DNA of 64,000 nt from Formicarius rufipectus (taxonomy: Eukaryota; Chordata; Aves; Passeriformes; Formicariidae), in NCBI GenBank assembly GCA_013399695.1, contig VXAU01004944.1, forward strand, positions 558,001 to 622,000. Direction: 5' to 3'. Positions 12,607-24,600 of the stretch are shown piece by piece (positions within the stretch are counted from its first letter, which is position 1; the number at the start of each line of letters is the position of its first letter). A program made the translations under genes and the position numbers. The notes under the pieces are model-generated. The model was not told the origin of the DNA. It saw only the letters and a program-made list of their open reading frames with translations, and searched no databases.

Positions 12607-12665
12607 AATTTTAGGGACTTAAACTTCAGGCACCCAGGAGATCTGGTTGCCTAAGGAGTACCTGA
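12607..12665. repeat. possible relic of an ancient amniote repeat
   Basis: TTTTAGGGACTTAAACTTCAGGCACCC followed by GGTTGCCTAAGGAG recalls TTAGGCACCTAA-type modules. The match is divergent and rests on motif memory only. Confidence 0.25.
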
Positions 12666-12902
12666 GAAGGTTAAGGGATGTCAGAATTGAACATCCAGGT
12701 GCACAGTAAAGCATCTACATCTCACCAGTGTGAAAAACTCCATAGGCAGGATTTACTTACCTTAGTCTTTCTTATTCTTTATTTATATTTACCTCTTATT
12801 CATTGTAGAATTCCCAAAATAGATCTACAGTTTTTCATGCAGAAAATTAACAAGGACTACTGCTGTCTTTTGAAGTGCAAGTGGCAGCTGCTATAATCAC
12901 GT

Positions 12903-12945
12903 AATAACTTAAACTGGAAAGGACTTCTGGAGGTCAGCCCCCAAA
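12903..12945 (-). mobile_element. short CR1 3'-end fragment (reverse orientation)
   Basis: AACTGGAAAGGACTTCTGG followed by AGGTCAGCCCCC resembles the reverse complement of a CR1 3' UTR, whose usual form is GGTTGGAAGGGACC, TCTGGAGGTCA, CCAACCCCC. Only about 43 bp is recognisable. The terminal octamer repeat is not preserved. Confidence 0.4.
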
Positions 12946-12951
12946 GCTAAG

Positions 12952-13401
12952 ATGAAGAAGACACAGCATTCTCCAGAAGATGCAGAAGTCTCCATTTATA
13001 ATGTGAGTGGCCAGAACATAGCAGGTGGTGGGCATTCAGTCCAGCCTTCCTCCCATCTCTGGCACTGCAGAGCCCACCTAACAGTGGCAAAAGAGGAGGA
13101 GAAAAGGGAGACAAATGCTTGTTTCTCCTGGCCATATTCTGAAGGGATTACTTGCTTCACCTGCGTGCTGTGTGATGTGCAGGCATCACATTTCAGATGT
13201 GCTTTGAGAATGTCTCCCATTGTGCATGTGCAGCATGCAGCACAGTGCAGCAGCTTTGGGCAAAGTGCAGCAGCTTTGGGCAAGGGCTCAAAATCCCATC
13301 CCTCCAGTGCTAAATTAGATCTAGCACCAGGCACAGACAGCGCAGCCCTGACAACAAGAAATGCATGTGCACATGCCAAGAATAGGAACTACGGGTATTG
13401 A
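12952..13401. other. open on both strands but not gene-like
   Basis: The interval is open for 149 codons on plus and partly for 127 on minus (13379-12996). Codon content is not protein-like and it includes the tandem 20-mer at 13244-13283. No splice or family evidence supports a gene. Confidence 0.35.
13244..13283 (+). repeat. tandem duplication, 2 x 20 bp, exact
   Basis: AGTGCAGCAGCTTTGGGCAA occurs twice head to tail without mismatch (13244-13263 and 13264-13283). It is probably a recent slippage duplication. Confidence 0.95.
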
Positions 13402-13919
13402 TGGAAAGTCTGTGTTGAAAACATGAGTGCCTACAGAGTTTAAGCAAATCCAAGGTCTTGTAGCAGGTGTGCAGATTTACAGGATTGTATTTTTTTATAT
13501 TGGCACTTACATGTGACCTAAATTTCACCTGAAAGGGTACCCTTTCCTGGTGCCTGCAGAGCCACATTGTTACAGAATATAAGAGCACAGGCCTGTGTGT
13601 CTGTCTCTGCACGTCATTAGCAACCCTTGATTGCTGCACTTAACTTTCGAAATTCTGTTTTCAAATTACAATTTAGAGAATAATTTTCTGAGCTAGTACA
13701 TGTGGAATAACTTCTGTGAATGACTAAAAAAAAAACCGAAAAGACTTGTGTTTTTTTTTCTTTTAATTGTCAAATTGCTTGAAGATGATGTTCTTCATTT
13801 TGCTTAATTCTTTTATCATTGCGAGGACAAAAAAAACCGTTGGAAAACCACTAGTTAAAATCTTTTAAATTGCTCCTGCAAAGGAACTGTGTACTGCTTT
13901 CTATACGTCTAGCACCTGA

Positions 13920-14110
13920 TTTGTGTGCCCAGAACGCATGCTTCATTAGCCCCTTTCACAAGCTAAGCGTCTGCTGTTCCAAATGTAATGCAAATCACTT
14001 TTTAATGGTCACATTGACTAGATAGGAAATGCTTTTGTTGGAGCTATGACTTGTAGTTAATTAAGCCAATTAGCATGTGATATAAACACTTCTGAAAAGA
14101 TAAAACCCAA
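13920..14110. promoter_or_regulatory. candidate conserved regulatory element
   Basis: Contains a perfect octamer ATGCAAAT (13988-13995), a palindromic homeodomain core TTAATTAA (14057-14064) and CAATTAG (14067-14073) within 90 bp, in repeat-free sequence. Such clusters are typical of vertebrate conserved non-coding elements. Conservation itself cannot be seen from one sequence, so this is inference. Confidence 0.25.
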
Positions 14111-15174
14111 GAGTAGCTCTCCAGAGGTGGTAGAAGACTTTCATGAAGATAAAAATGTTACAGAAGGGAAGGGGAATGAAGCAAGAGAAAGTTTAAAAAT
14201 AAATTCTTAAAATATTCACTACTTTTACAGCAGTGTCAGCTGATCTTTTATGAGAAACATATTTGTTGGGCTGAAAATCTATTTACTATGTCTGTGTAAG
14301 GAGATAAAACCAAACTTTTTACTCAGTAGAGAAGATTGGCAATAACATTCCTGCTGAGATCCTGCTTATATCATGAAATTATCTGATTTATCAATCACAC
14401 TTTTGACTTCTTTCCAAGAGAAGACATTTCGCTGCTTAACACCAGAAAGGAATCTCACAGACTCTCTGTGCGTGTGAGGACTGTCCTTTCTTCAAAGTAA
14501 CAACTGAAAAGTTTCTTGGGCCTTTAAAATGGAAATGTATCGCATTCCTCCTAGCACTGTTTCTCAAAGCAAGGGATAAAGCCAGACATTTTAGAATTTA
14601 ACCATGTGCTACCTTTGAAACGTGCAGTGTACATGAAGTCAAGAAGAAGCTGCATTGGTCTTTCAAAAGTCCCACTAAATTGAGTCTATGAGTGGTTTGA
14701 AAAATGTAATGACCAAGAGATGTTAATTATGATAAATTCCTTTCAGGGTGAAAGATACCTGGTTGTCATTTGCCAGGAATATCTCAATGCATTTGAAAAA
14801 CCTGCTATTGCTCAGTGTAAAATAATAAGTCTTTCACTGTCCTAATACATTGTGAACCTTATTACTTTTTTTGCCACTTCATTCTTCTGTTATATCCTGG
14901 AATGAAATATTATTCTCAAACAACATCTCAAGCAAAATTTGACTAGGATGCTAAACTACTTACTTGCTGTTGGTAGTCTAATTTTTTCCCCTTCTAATTA
15001 AATTGATAAGAAGAAAAGTGTCAAATCAGCTGGGAAGATTTTGAACAAAGGAAATGAGCTTTTATGTCTACATTATCCTCTAATGCTTGCATTGGAAATT
15101 TGCTAACTTCTGCTGAAAAATTCAGACTCGAAAATTGCTGCCTGTCCAGTATTCCCCCATGCAATTTTGTATAT

Positions 15175-15285
15175 TTCCTTTTTTTGCAGATTGGTACCCT
15201 TTCTTCTTCCCAGTGTGAATATACACATTACAATTTGGCTTAATTAATCATAAGCTTGCAATTGGCTTTATGAGACTGGATCTGG
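15175..15285. promoter_or_regulatory. candidate conserved regulatory element
   Basis: Includes TTAATTAA (15240-15247) within the near-palindrome GCTTAATTAATCATAAGC (15238-15255), followed by TTGCAATTGGC. It is repeat-free and motif-dense. Regulatory status is inferred. Confidence 0.2.
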
Positions 15286-17841
15286 CACACCCTGACTGAA
15301 GTAGGATTTCATACAAGTACAAATGATTGGTTGTGTGACAGACATCTTTTACAGGAGCTAAGCTTGGACAGTTCTAGTTCTCCAGTCTTCATCTAAAGAA
15401 GAAAGAGACTCCCCTCTAGTTCTTTCATGTATTAAAGATGCCCTGCTTGACAAGATTCTATTAATCAGTGTCATTTATTGATGTTCTAATGTACTTTCTA
15501 TTACTAAGTCATCCAGTAGATAAAGTCTTTTCATTTTTAGAGTCTACAAAATATTAAAACAAACTTCATTTCTTCACTGAAGGATGATTTTGGAGGTTCT
15601 TCTCATAGTGCAATGCTGGTTACAAACCAAGATACCAAGAAATATTGTGGTTATAGTTGTTTTGTTACCTACTAAAAATGCTACTGTACAAGCAAAGATT
15701 TTGAGAATACTCATGCATTGCATAAAATTACATTAAAGAAAAAACCCACTTAATTTTAATATCAGCCTCAATTAGAAACAGACTTATATGATTAAGAAAA
15801 AAGACAGTCTAGAAGAAAACATTTCAACCTGCTGAGTGGGAAATTAAAATCAGTACAATGTAAACGTCATCAGCAAAACAGCTCATAATATTCAAAACTA
15901 GTAACCATTCATAATAACACTCTTGCGTATCCACACTTGAATTTTTGTAGCAACTTGTGCCAGCTATTGCCATAGTGCAGCAGCTGCACATCCAGATGAG
16001 CCATGCCCCAGGATTTGTGTTGGGCAGGGGTAGAGGATATCCATGGATTCAGTGCCACTGGTTTCCTCTCTGTACCTCTCTGACCCTGCATTGCTGCAAG
16101 AGTCTGAGCAAGAAGGGACTTATGCAGGTGACAAAGGTCATCAACCAGCTGTAAGGGGCCCTGGGGATTATGTGAGGCATGCTGTGTATTTACATCCGGG
16201 AACTGGGTGCTCCGACACTTCAGCATACCCAGTACCTGTCAGTTTTGCAAAAAAATTGGACAACTCTTTTGCACAGCAGACCTTATGTAAACAACTGTGT
16301 ACCATTAAGCTGTTGGCTTTCCTTCTGTATTGACTGGTTTTAGAGACCAAATCTTGAATTAAACAAAAGTTTTATTCCACTGTGGCTTACACCACTGTGA
16401 CATCTTTACTCCCAGATGTCTATGTTTTCTAAAGCTTCCTATTAGCCATTAATCTTTCTCTACAGGCTTTCCAGAAGGTTTGAGTCAATCTGAAATGTGG
16501 ACAGAGTAGGATAACTGTTCATTTGACTGTTCATACCATGTAGTTACAGCAAAGAATCTGTATTTTGTTTGTAGCAACACTTAAGCACCAGTAAAAGATG
16601 TAATATTCCACTGAAGCCTACCTATCTTATCTATACAGAGGCTGAGATGGAGTGTTTTCATGCTGATTGAGAAGCCTGAATGTGACAACTATTCAGATTA
16701 AGATTTAGGAAAAAGTCGAATGAAAATTTTAATGGCATTTTTCAGCACACAGGCAACATCTATCATCCCAGAAGAGAAATGGTTCTGATCCAATTAAAGA
16801 TTAGTGCTCAATAAAGAATTCTCTTTCCAAAGATGCCTGATATACTATTGGATGTGTTGACTCCAAAATCACAGAGTGGAACATTATAGCACAGAGCACA
16901 GTTTGCTTTAAAAGAATCAAAGAAAACAGTCACAGGACGACTATTTTTCATTTCATTGACACACATTTGCAGCAAAACTTCAAACCTATGGATGCCTTTT
17001 GGTGCATCACAGACTATGTTTCATTCTACAGTGGCAAGTGATCAAAACTGCTTCACTACTCTGTAACCCTGTGCCTTCTGTCATCAGTATTTTAGAACTT
17101 TGTTCATTTCAATTTCCAAGAATCCTGAATTTGTGAATTCCCTCTCACTTATGAATCAGGAAGGACTGGCAGAAGGACTGCCAGCTGAGTGACTGGCCTT
17201 TAATTACCAACTCACTACACATTGGCAATTGAAGTGCCAAAAAGTCAATAGACAAATTAGAGCTTCTTTTGAAGTGCAGGGTAACCTATAAGTAAATAAT
17301 TCGATACAGGGTAGGAACCTCAGAAATACAGCTCACTCAGGACCTGTTTAACTTCCAGTTGCAAAACTTGGGTGGTGCACAAATATGCAATTCTTTGCCT
17401 TTTATTATAACCCAGAACAGGAAAATTTGGAAGTGGCAAGTGGGAGGAAAGTAATTATCAAAATTATTTAGGCACTTACATGCAAACAGTGCAGAGGAAC
17501 AAAATGATCAGAAGGTAAGAAAGTGTGTGAGCCTCTGAGCAAGATGCTGTTCTGGTGTTCCCGACAGGTAGTTTTAGATTATTCATCAGTAGATGAGATG
17601 TTCAGGTAAGTGCATGCACACCCCTGCTTGGTAATGATATTATCTAGCTGATAAAATTTTCTAAGAGGTTTAGCTGGGACCCAAGAGAGCATAAAAATTG
17701 TGCGGTCAGGTCACAGATGGTTGTTTTCTTAGTCTTTTTAAGTGTTCATCACCGAGTACGCCTCATATCCCGAAGTGTAATACCATCCTTCCTAGCTATT
17801 GTTAACTAATTGGTTTAGATTAGGTTTCTACCTCGAAGAAC

Positions 17842-17875
17842 TTTTCAGTTAGATAAGTTCTTACTTAACTGAAAA
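17842..17875. repeat. 34-bp near-perfect palindrome
   Basis: Arms TTTTCAGTTA and TAACTGAAAA are exact inverted copies. Inside them TAAG/CTTA also pair, leaving only a G.T wobble, one mismatch and a 2-nt centre. The centre is too tight for a miRNA-type loop; it could form a cruciform. Confidence 0.85.
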
Positions 17876-18322
17876 TACAAATTTATACCTGTGGAACCTG
17901 CCACAAAAGGGTTCACATTGGTTGCAAGGGATTGTTAAAGGAAGGACGGGCGTGTAGATCAGTGTGACTTTTTTTGTTTGACAGGCCCTGTCATCTCATC
18001 TAACTTAGGGGGGATAATGAATAAAAAAATGCCATTGAGAAGGGGAATTTTAACTCAGAAGATGGACTTTGTACTGGCAAATACAGAATAACCCTTTTTT
18101 TTAGTAGGGTGAAGGCTGTGAAAGGATTTCAGACACTAAAGTTTTGTATCTTGTTTTTTGGCAAAGAGGGTTTGACTGTGGGTTAAGGAATTCTCTGCTT
18201 CCATTTATGCTCCTGCAGAATCATATGATAGACATTAGAATTTTTTTAAGGTCAGACTTTAGACTTCGAAGTCACCTCTGGAGAAGATCGCAGGGGAAAG
18301 TTTCTCTTTTTGTATATATGTA

Positions 18323-18360
18323 TGTATCCCAAACAAAGCAGTGTATCCCAAACCAAGGAG
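18323..18360 (+). repeat. tandem duplication, 2 x 19 bp
   Basis: TGTATCCCAAACAAAGCAG is followed immediately by TGTATCCCAAACCAAGGAG, with two mismatches between units. Confidence 0.9.
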
Positions 18361-18500
18361 TGTAAATGTCTTGCTAACATTCTACCCCTGGTATACAGAT
18401 GTTACAAATCATGTTTATATTCATGAATATTCATTGCTTAAACAGTAGTAGGCATGAGAAAGTCTGAATGGAAAACTTAACAGGAACAATCTTGGTATGG

Positions 18501-18634
18501 TTTTTTGTTTGTTTGTTTGGGTTTCTTTTTTTGTTTTTGTTTCTTTTTTTGTTTGTTTGTTTTTTGTTTGGTTTTGTTGTTGTTGTTCCCCCACTATTAT
18601 TTGTTTGTTTGTTTGTTTGTTTATTCATTTCTTT
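18501..18634. repeat. (TTTG)n T-rich simple repeat, about 134 bp
   Basis: TTTGTTTGTTTG units are interspersed with TTTCTTTTTTT, GTTGTTGTTGTT and a second TTTG block, interrupted once by CCCCCACTATTA. It produces artefactual Phe/Leu-rich and Asn/Lys/Thr-rich open frames on the two strands. Confidence 0.9.
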
Positions 18635-21600
18635 ATTTAAAACCTTATTTCATTTAAAAAGTGACTTAAAACTCTCTTTTAAAAAAATCTTTTTGATGAG
18701 TTTAACTAAGAACTCTTGTGTTATGGGGTATTTTATTATTGGATATTACTGGCCTTTTTCTTGAATTAGGTACAGATTTATTGAAAAGTTTCTGTAGTGT
18801 TTTATAGCAGTGCTTTTGCACTAACTTCTACAATGGTTCTTGGAAAGCCCTGAAGGACTTTGACTCACATTCTGAAAGAGAGAGGCAATAGCCTCTAATT
18901 TTGCTTAGTATTTGGTTGAACTATCTATCTTCTAGCTGCAGTACTGCATATTTGAAGTAGATTTGACTAAAACCAAGTGTTTTTTTGGTCACTATTGATT
19001 TTCAGTATTTGCTCAGAGGGTATCTTCCTGGTTGTACCTCTCTACCAGTGCAATGTGCCTTCTTACCCCTGTACATCTCACAATGTGATGTACCCTGTGC
19101 ATACCCGCTCTGTTGGCAGAAAGGAGAGGTACAAGACCACTCCTTTTTTCACTAAAACCTCCTTACAAGTTCTTTAAAAGAAATATTTCTTATCTCTCCC
19201 CTACTGTGAATATTTTCTTTTTCAAGAAAACAAAACCAAACCCAAACACACTAACAAATCCACAAGCATACTCTGAGTTCAGTACATACGTTAAAACTTT
19301 ATGTTCTCTCAACGCTGGGTCTCTCAATTACACCACAGTACACACAGGGCCAGGATTCCTGGACCAGTCATGAGCTGTGGTGCAGCATGGAATTATCTGT
19401 GGAATTTGTGGCATTTGTGGCAGTTTTGCTCTTTAGAGGTGCTAGATATTTGAAATATCCCTTAGAGTCTTACAAGAATCTTGAGGTACCCTTGTAATCT
19501 TTGAAGGTTATTTTATACTGGATGAAACAAGGTGAAGTTAAAGCACAGATGAAGGACTAATCTACAACCAAGTTTTGGAATCATTCACGCCTCTCGGTCT
19601 CTTAGTCAGGCTGGAAGTTTCAGGATTTAGAAACAATCTTCATTTTTTCCCATTCTTTCCCTGATTCCCTTGATTTTTATCACTTAAAAAGAGGGAAGGA
19701 ACATGTAGAAGAATAAAGTTGGGAAATGGGAATCTAAAGACAAAATAAAATATTTAAAATATTTTGATCTGAGCAAAATTTTATTAAATATTTATTCCTT
19801 TTATTCCTGGGGATCTACGAACACCAAATTACTTTGTCCAGGCCTTGCATTACATAAAATGTTCCTGGAAAAAACACAGCATGATAGAAGATGTTTTTAA
19901 TCTTGAATCCATCCAAGGACCATAGACAAATGTCACCGTTCCAGTTACTGAATCTCACTCAACAGTGGGTGGTATCATACCTTCTGGGAAAGGATATAAG
20001 TAACTTTACTGACTGGATTAAAAAAAAAAAAGGAAAACTCTTTTGTTCCAGAAAGAGGGTGAAAATACTAGCACTGTTTATACTGACTAAAGTAGTTCCA
20101 TCTTCTAAAACAGCTATCATTTCAAGTTTTAAAAAAAGAGTCTGAAAGTTGCAACAAAACATATGTGAGTGCAAGAAATGGATCTTGTGTTAGCCCTAAT
20201 TTCGTATCGATACAGTTTTCTTTCTGTGGTAATATTGTGAGAGGAGGATGAGCATTGTATGGAGGATCTGTGTGTAGCTGCTTATGTGTTTGACAGCATT
20301 TTGTATAGAGAAAATACTTTCTAGAATACTTCTATATCTTATTTCATGTCTGTCTTGGCATTTATAATTCCTAAATTAATAATAAGTGTATTTTTTTCAA
20401 AAAATGAAATTACAGATAGTAAATCTTAATCAATATGCACCATTTTCATCCTGGTAAACGAAGATGCAGCCAAACACCTTGAATTACCCTGGACAGCATT
20501 TCAGCTGAAATGTTGTAACACTTCTGTACACCTGTGGAAGAGACACATCCCCTTTGATAGACACTTGTTTTTTCTAGACTTAAGTCCCTTATGCAGCTGG
20601 TTATCTGAAATTTTCCCAAACTAGGTTTGCAGAAGAAGTATTTTATTTTCTTGATGAAATACTTATAGTTGTCGCAGTGCTGCGCTTTTGTTGAGCCTTC
20701 TATGACTATAGCAGTGCACAGGCAGCAGAGATCACCACACATCAACTTCCACCAGCCTCCCAACTTCAGCTGGGAACTGGGCTGGGCACCAATTCACATA
20801 ACATTGGCTCAAATTGATATGAAACTCTGAAAGAGTTCTAGTCAGCAAATGGCAACATATGGTGGGAGGAACACCGTAAATGCAGCAGCAATAATTGACT
20901 TCTGGGAAAAGAATACAAACATTAAAGTGTCTGTAATTAATAATCATTTCAAGATGTTTGCCATGAATCAGAAACTTTTTTGCAAACTACTCTGCTCAAC
21001 TAATCATCCTATGCTAGTCCCTGTAATTTGTCCAGTGCCTCTGAAAGAAATTGCAAAACGACAGATCCATGCCCTTTAAAACACATTAATAATAAAGTGA
21101 AATTCAAATGTGTTCATTTTAGCTCTGTAGTAAAGCTGAAGCTCCATGCTGAGCACAGTTACAAATAATGTATGAACTATCATCATGTTAACTACAGATG
21201 TGGAGCTGGTGAAGAAGAGAGTAAACTATGTTTGCTAACACATATGCTCCTGGCGTTTAAAACATGCGACTTCTCTTATTGTATCTTGCCTTCTGAACGG
21301 TGTACAACTTCTTGCTGACACCACAACGTACTCATTGTGTTTGGATGTTTTCACAGATAATCTGTAGGAGGAATGTTCTCAGGCTAAGGATAACAATAAC
21401 CATAGGACTTTAATGTATCTACAAATTATAGGGCAAACTCATACTCTCATACTTTCCATTGCAAATTGTGCTTTGATGCTGCCACATCCATAACAATGGC
21501 AAAAGCATGCAAGTTTATTTGTAAAACTAATAGGATGGCATCTTGACCTCCTCTGAAGTCGACAGAAGCTACGTTGACTTAACAGAACTGCAATTTAAAC

Positions 21601-24600
21601 CTTATTCTTTGCATGGGTGATACATTTGTATTAAAGTGTTATTTAATTTTTCTTTCAGAGTTGAACATTAGAACATTTCTTGTGGTACCTTGCGAATGAG
21701 CTGAGATACATAGAAGTTTCAAGTAACACTGAGCAAGTTAAAGTGTAGAAATAATTTTCCCCCTGGAATTAGGTTAAATGAGTGTGCAATTTTAGGAAAC
21801 ACAGAGTAGAAAAGGAGGGCTTAATCACTGTACCTGCAGTTTATTTCCTTTAGTCTTATGTTATGGTAAAAATTCTGATTTTCATGCCATGTCAGCTGCC
21901 AAGACATAATGACCAATATACCAGTTTTATTATGTTTTGTTTAAAGGGAGAAACTCAATAATATAATAATATTACTAACACAAAGTTGTCTAAGCAAGTG
22001 TTATGTTTTCTGAAAATTGCCGGAGCATTTTGTATGTAGTCTCTTTGACTGAAAAAGCTTGTCCATTTGTTTTTAAACAAGCGTAAGATGAAAGAATAAT
22101 GCGTTTTAAACTGAGGTAAAGGTGTGGCTTCATCCCATAAAGATGAGGAAATTGCAAGTACAGCTGCAATTCTGTTCTGAGACTGGTGCAGCAGCTCAGC
22201 AGTGAGGCTGAAGAAGAGGAAGAGACCAAATGCACGTCAGTGAGGAGCTTTGAGAGAGCAGTTACTGACACAGATTGAATTTGAGATGTGCAGCCATAGC
22301 TAATTTAAAAAAGTTATTTTAAAAACGGTTTCTGAGTGAAGTATTTTATCAAAGACAGTGACTGCTATTTTGTGACCAGAGGGATGCGAAACCTAACGAC
22401 TGCTAGCCATTTTGTTCCACCCTCTCTGAACTCTTGTTTTCAGTGGCTTTTGTTTGGCCATTTCAGTAACCCCAGACTGCACATTGCTGAAACATTCCTT
22501 TAAATAAAGGTAAATCTAGGGTCGGCACAAAGTCTGCTAACAATCAGTTTAGACTTGTAGAAATTAGCTTGTGGGATCTCTGTCCTAAAATAAGGAGGGG
22601 GACACACATGTGCCTGTTTTTCCACTGAAAAACCCTGACTGGATACCTACCATATGCAGATGTGATCTCTACACAGAGGTTTTCTTCTTTAAGAAATAGT
22701 TTGTTCTACACACTCATTTGTTGACAGGACTGACAGGAGGAGACATAGTTCCTAGATGGGGAATAAAGACAGGACAGGCTAAGGAGAAGTGAATGGGATG
22801 GGGCTTAGGGAAATGGCAAGCATCCATTCTAGCTGCAATCACTTTAGGGTTCTGGCATTATTATTTCTTCTCTGCCTCTTTGGGTTTTTATTAGGGTCAG
22901 GCAGAGCCAGAGGAAATCCCATATAGCGCAGGTACAATACAGTAATGTTGCCAGGAAGCCAGAAGGCTTGCCTGAGGTCAAAGAAAGCAGGAATAGTCAT
23001 AGGCATCTGCTTAAGAATTTGAACAAGTTAATAGGGCAGTGCCCTTTTTCCACTAAGGAAAACCTGGGCTCTTCAGTGGAAGAGCCTACATCTCTCCAAA
23101 GAGGTCCTCATCAAGTAGTCTTCTTCTAAAACTCTCTTTTGAGGATTATAGCATTGAAGGGGATGATGTGGTCCAGCTGCTGTAGACTATAATTCAAAAC
23201 CGTAATGATGATGAATCTAATGGGACAAATGCAGTGGAATCACACAGGAATTAAATTATTCTGTCTGATAAAATTAGTATTGTAAAATATTATAGAACTC
23301 ATTTCTGATGGTATCTAAAATCAATCTAAATAACTTAAGGGAGAACTATGTCCATTCTGCTAAAAGTGCGTGCTAGTTCTATACTGACTGCAGCAAGATC
23401 TTTCTGTAAGTAGAAAAAAAGATTAATTCACATCTTAAATGATCCTTCATCCTTATGACAGTTCTTGTAGCTGCTTAAAATTTCCTGTCTTTTCACCCTT
23501 TCTCCCCAAACTAGACAATATTAATGTATTCTCCATTCATTTACTATACATTCCCTCTAGTCCATATATACAGTATAATATTTGCAGGCAGAACATTCTA
23601 TTTAATGAACAATCTAAGGTTTCACAGCTCACCAAAAAAACTAAAAGTTTTTGACTAGTGGAGATTAAAAAGAAAAAGAAATTCCAGCACTCTGAATTGT
23701 AAAACTTTACACCTTACAGCTGCCAGCTGTAATCCACAAGGAGACAGCATTCTTAGGCTCCCAGGAACAAAGACTGGGCTATTTTTTAGCAAATGCTTTT
23801 GCTGTTCCTTCAGAAAGGGAAGGAAAGGGAAGGCAGAGGTCCCAAAGCCCAGAAGAACCTCATGTACAGAGTACATAGCATTGATGACTGGTTATTTTGT
23901 CCTTGAGTGTGGAAGGATTGTGGTGATTTGATAAGATCTGTTAAGATTATTTTTTGCTTGTTATTACAATTGAAATCTAACAGCTGAAATGTTACACAGG
24001 CTAAGTCACACTAAGCCTGAGAGGATTTTCACAATGTAACATTTACATAAGATAGGAACATGGTGGTTTCTGGTTCTTTTTAACTGAAATACCTTCATCT
24101 TACTATTATCACATTATTTTTATCTTAAACCAGCTTTTACTGTAAGATTAAATGTATTTGTTTTAAAACCATAACAAGGCTTATTTTAACAATCCATTTC
24201 CTTAATAATGTTAATAAATTTACATCAGACAAAATCCACAGTGCAGCTAAGATTCCTGAAGCTGCAGCTAACTTGCAGAAGTGAAGAAATGTATTTAGAA
24301 CTGAGGGGTACTGGGCAGCACTCTGCTGTGCTGAGACCTTCAAGAAAAAGACTACTTCCTCTTCTGAGTAAATGAGGGGCCCAACAGCTCCAACAAAAGA
24401 AGGAGCGATGGAAAACTATTTAGGGCAGGTCCAGGAAAACCTGAATTTAAAACGTGTGGGAAGGCAAGGGAGAAAAGGGAGGGACATAGGACAGACTACA
24501 ACTCTGCCTGTTCTCCTGTGTTTGTCTGCCTGTGTCTTTGTAGTAAGAGAGAGGAAAAAGGGAAGAAAGAAGCGTAAGAAATACCAAAGAATCAATAAAA

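Larger units (their letters stand above)
13402..18500. other. AT-rich unique DNA with enhancer-like blocks, no gene
   Basis: No coding evidence. Repeats are almost absent between about 13.7 and 18.3 kb, and two parts (13.92-14.11 and 15.17-15.28 kb) are dense in homeodomain/POU-type motifs. A segment at 15.94-16.26 kb is somewhat more GC-rich, with overlapping open frames of 96-105 codons that I do not recognise. Confidence 0.45.

Noticed and set aside
13244..13283. CRISPR-like direct repeats
   Set aside because: Only two adjacent units with no spacers, in vertebrate DNA.
15909..16333. Overlapping 96-105 codon frames as a processed pseudogene
   Set aside because: No recognisable protein, no poly-A tail and no flanking duplication visible.
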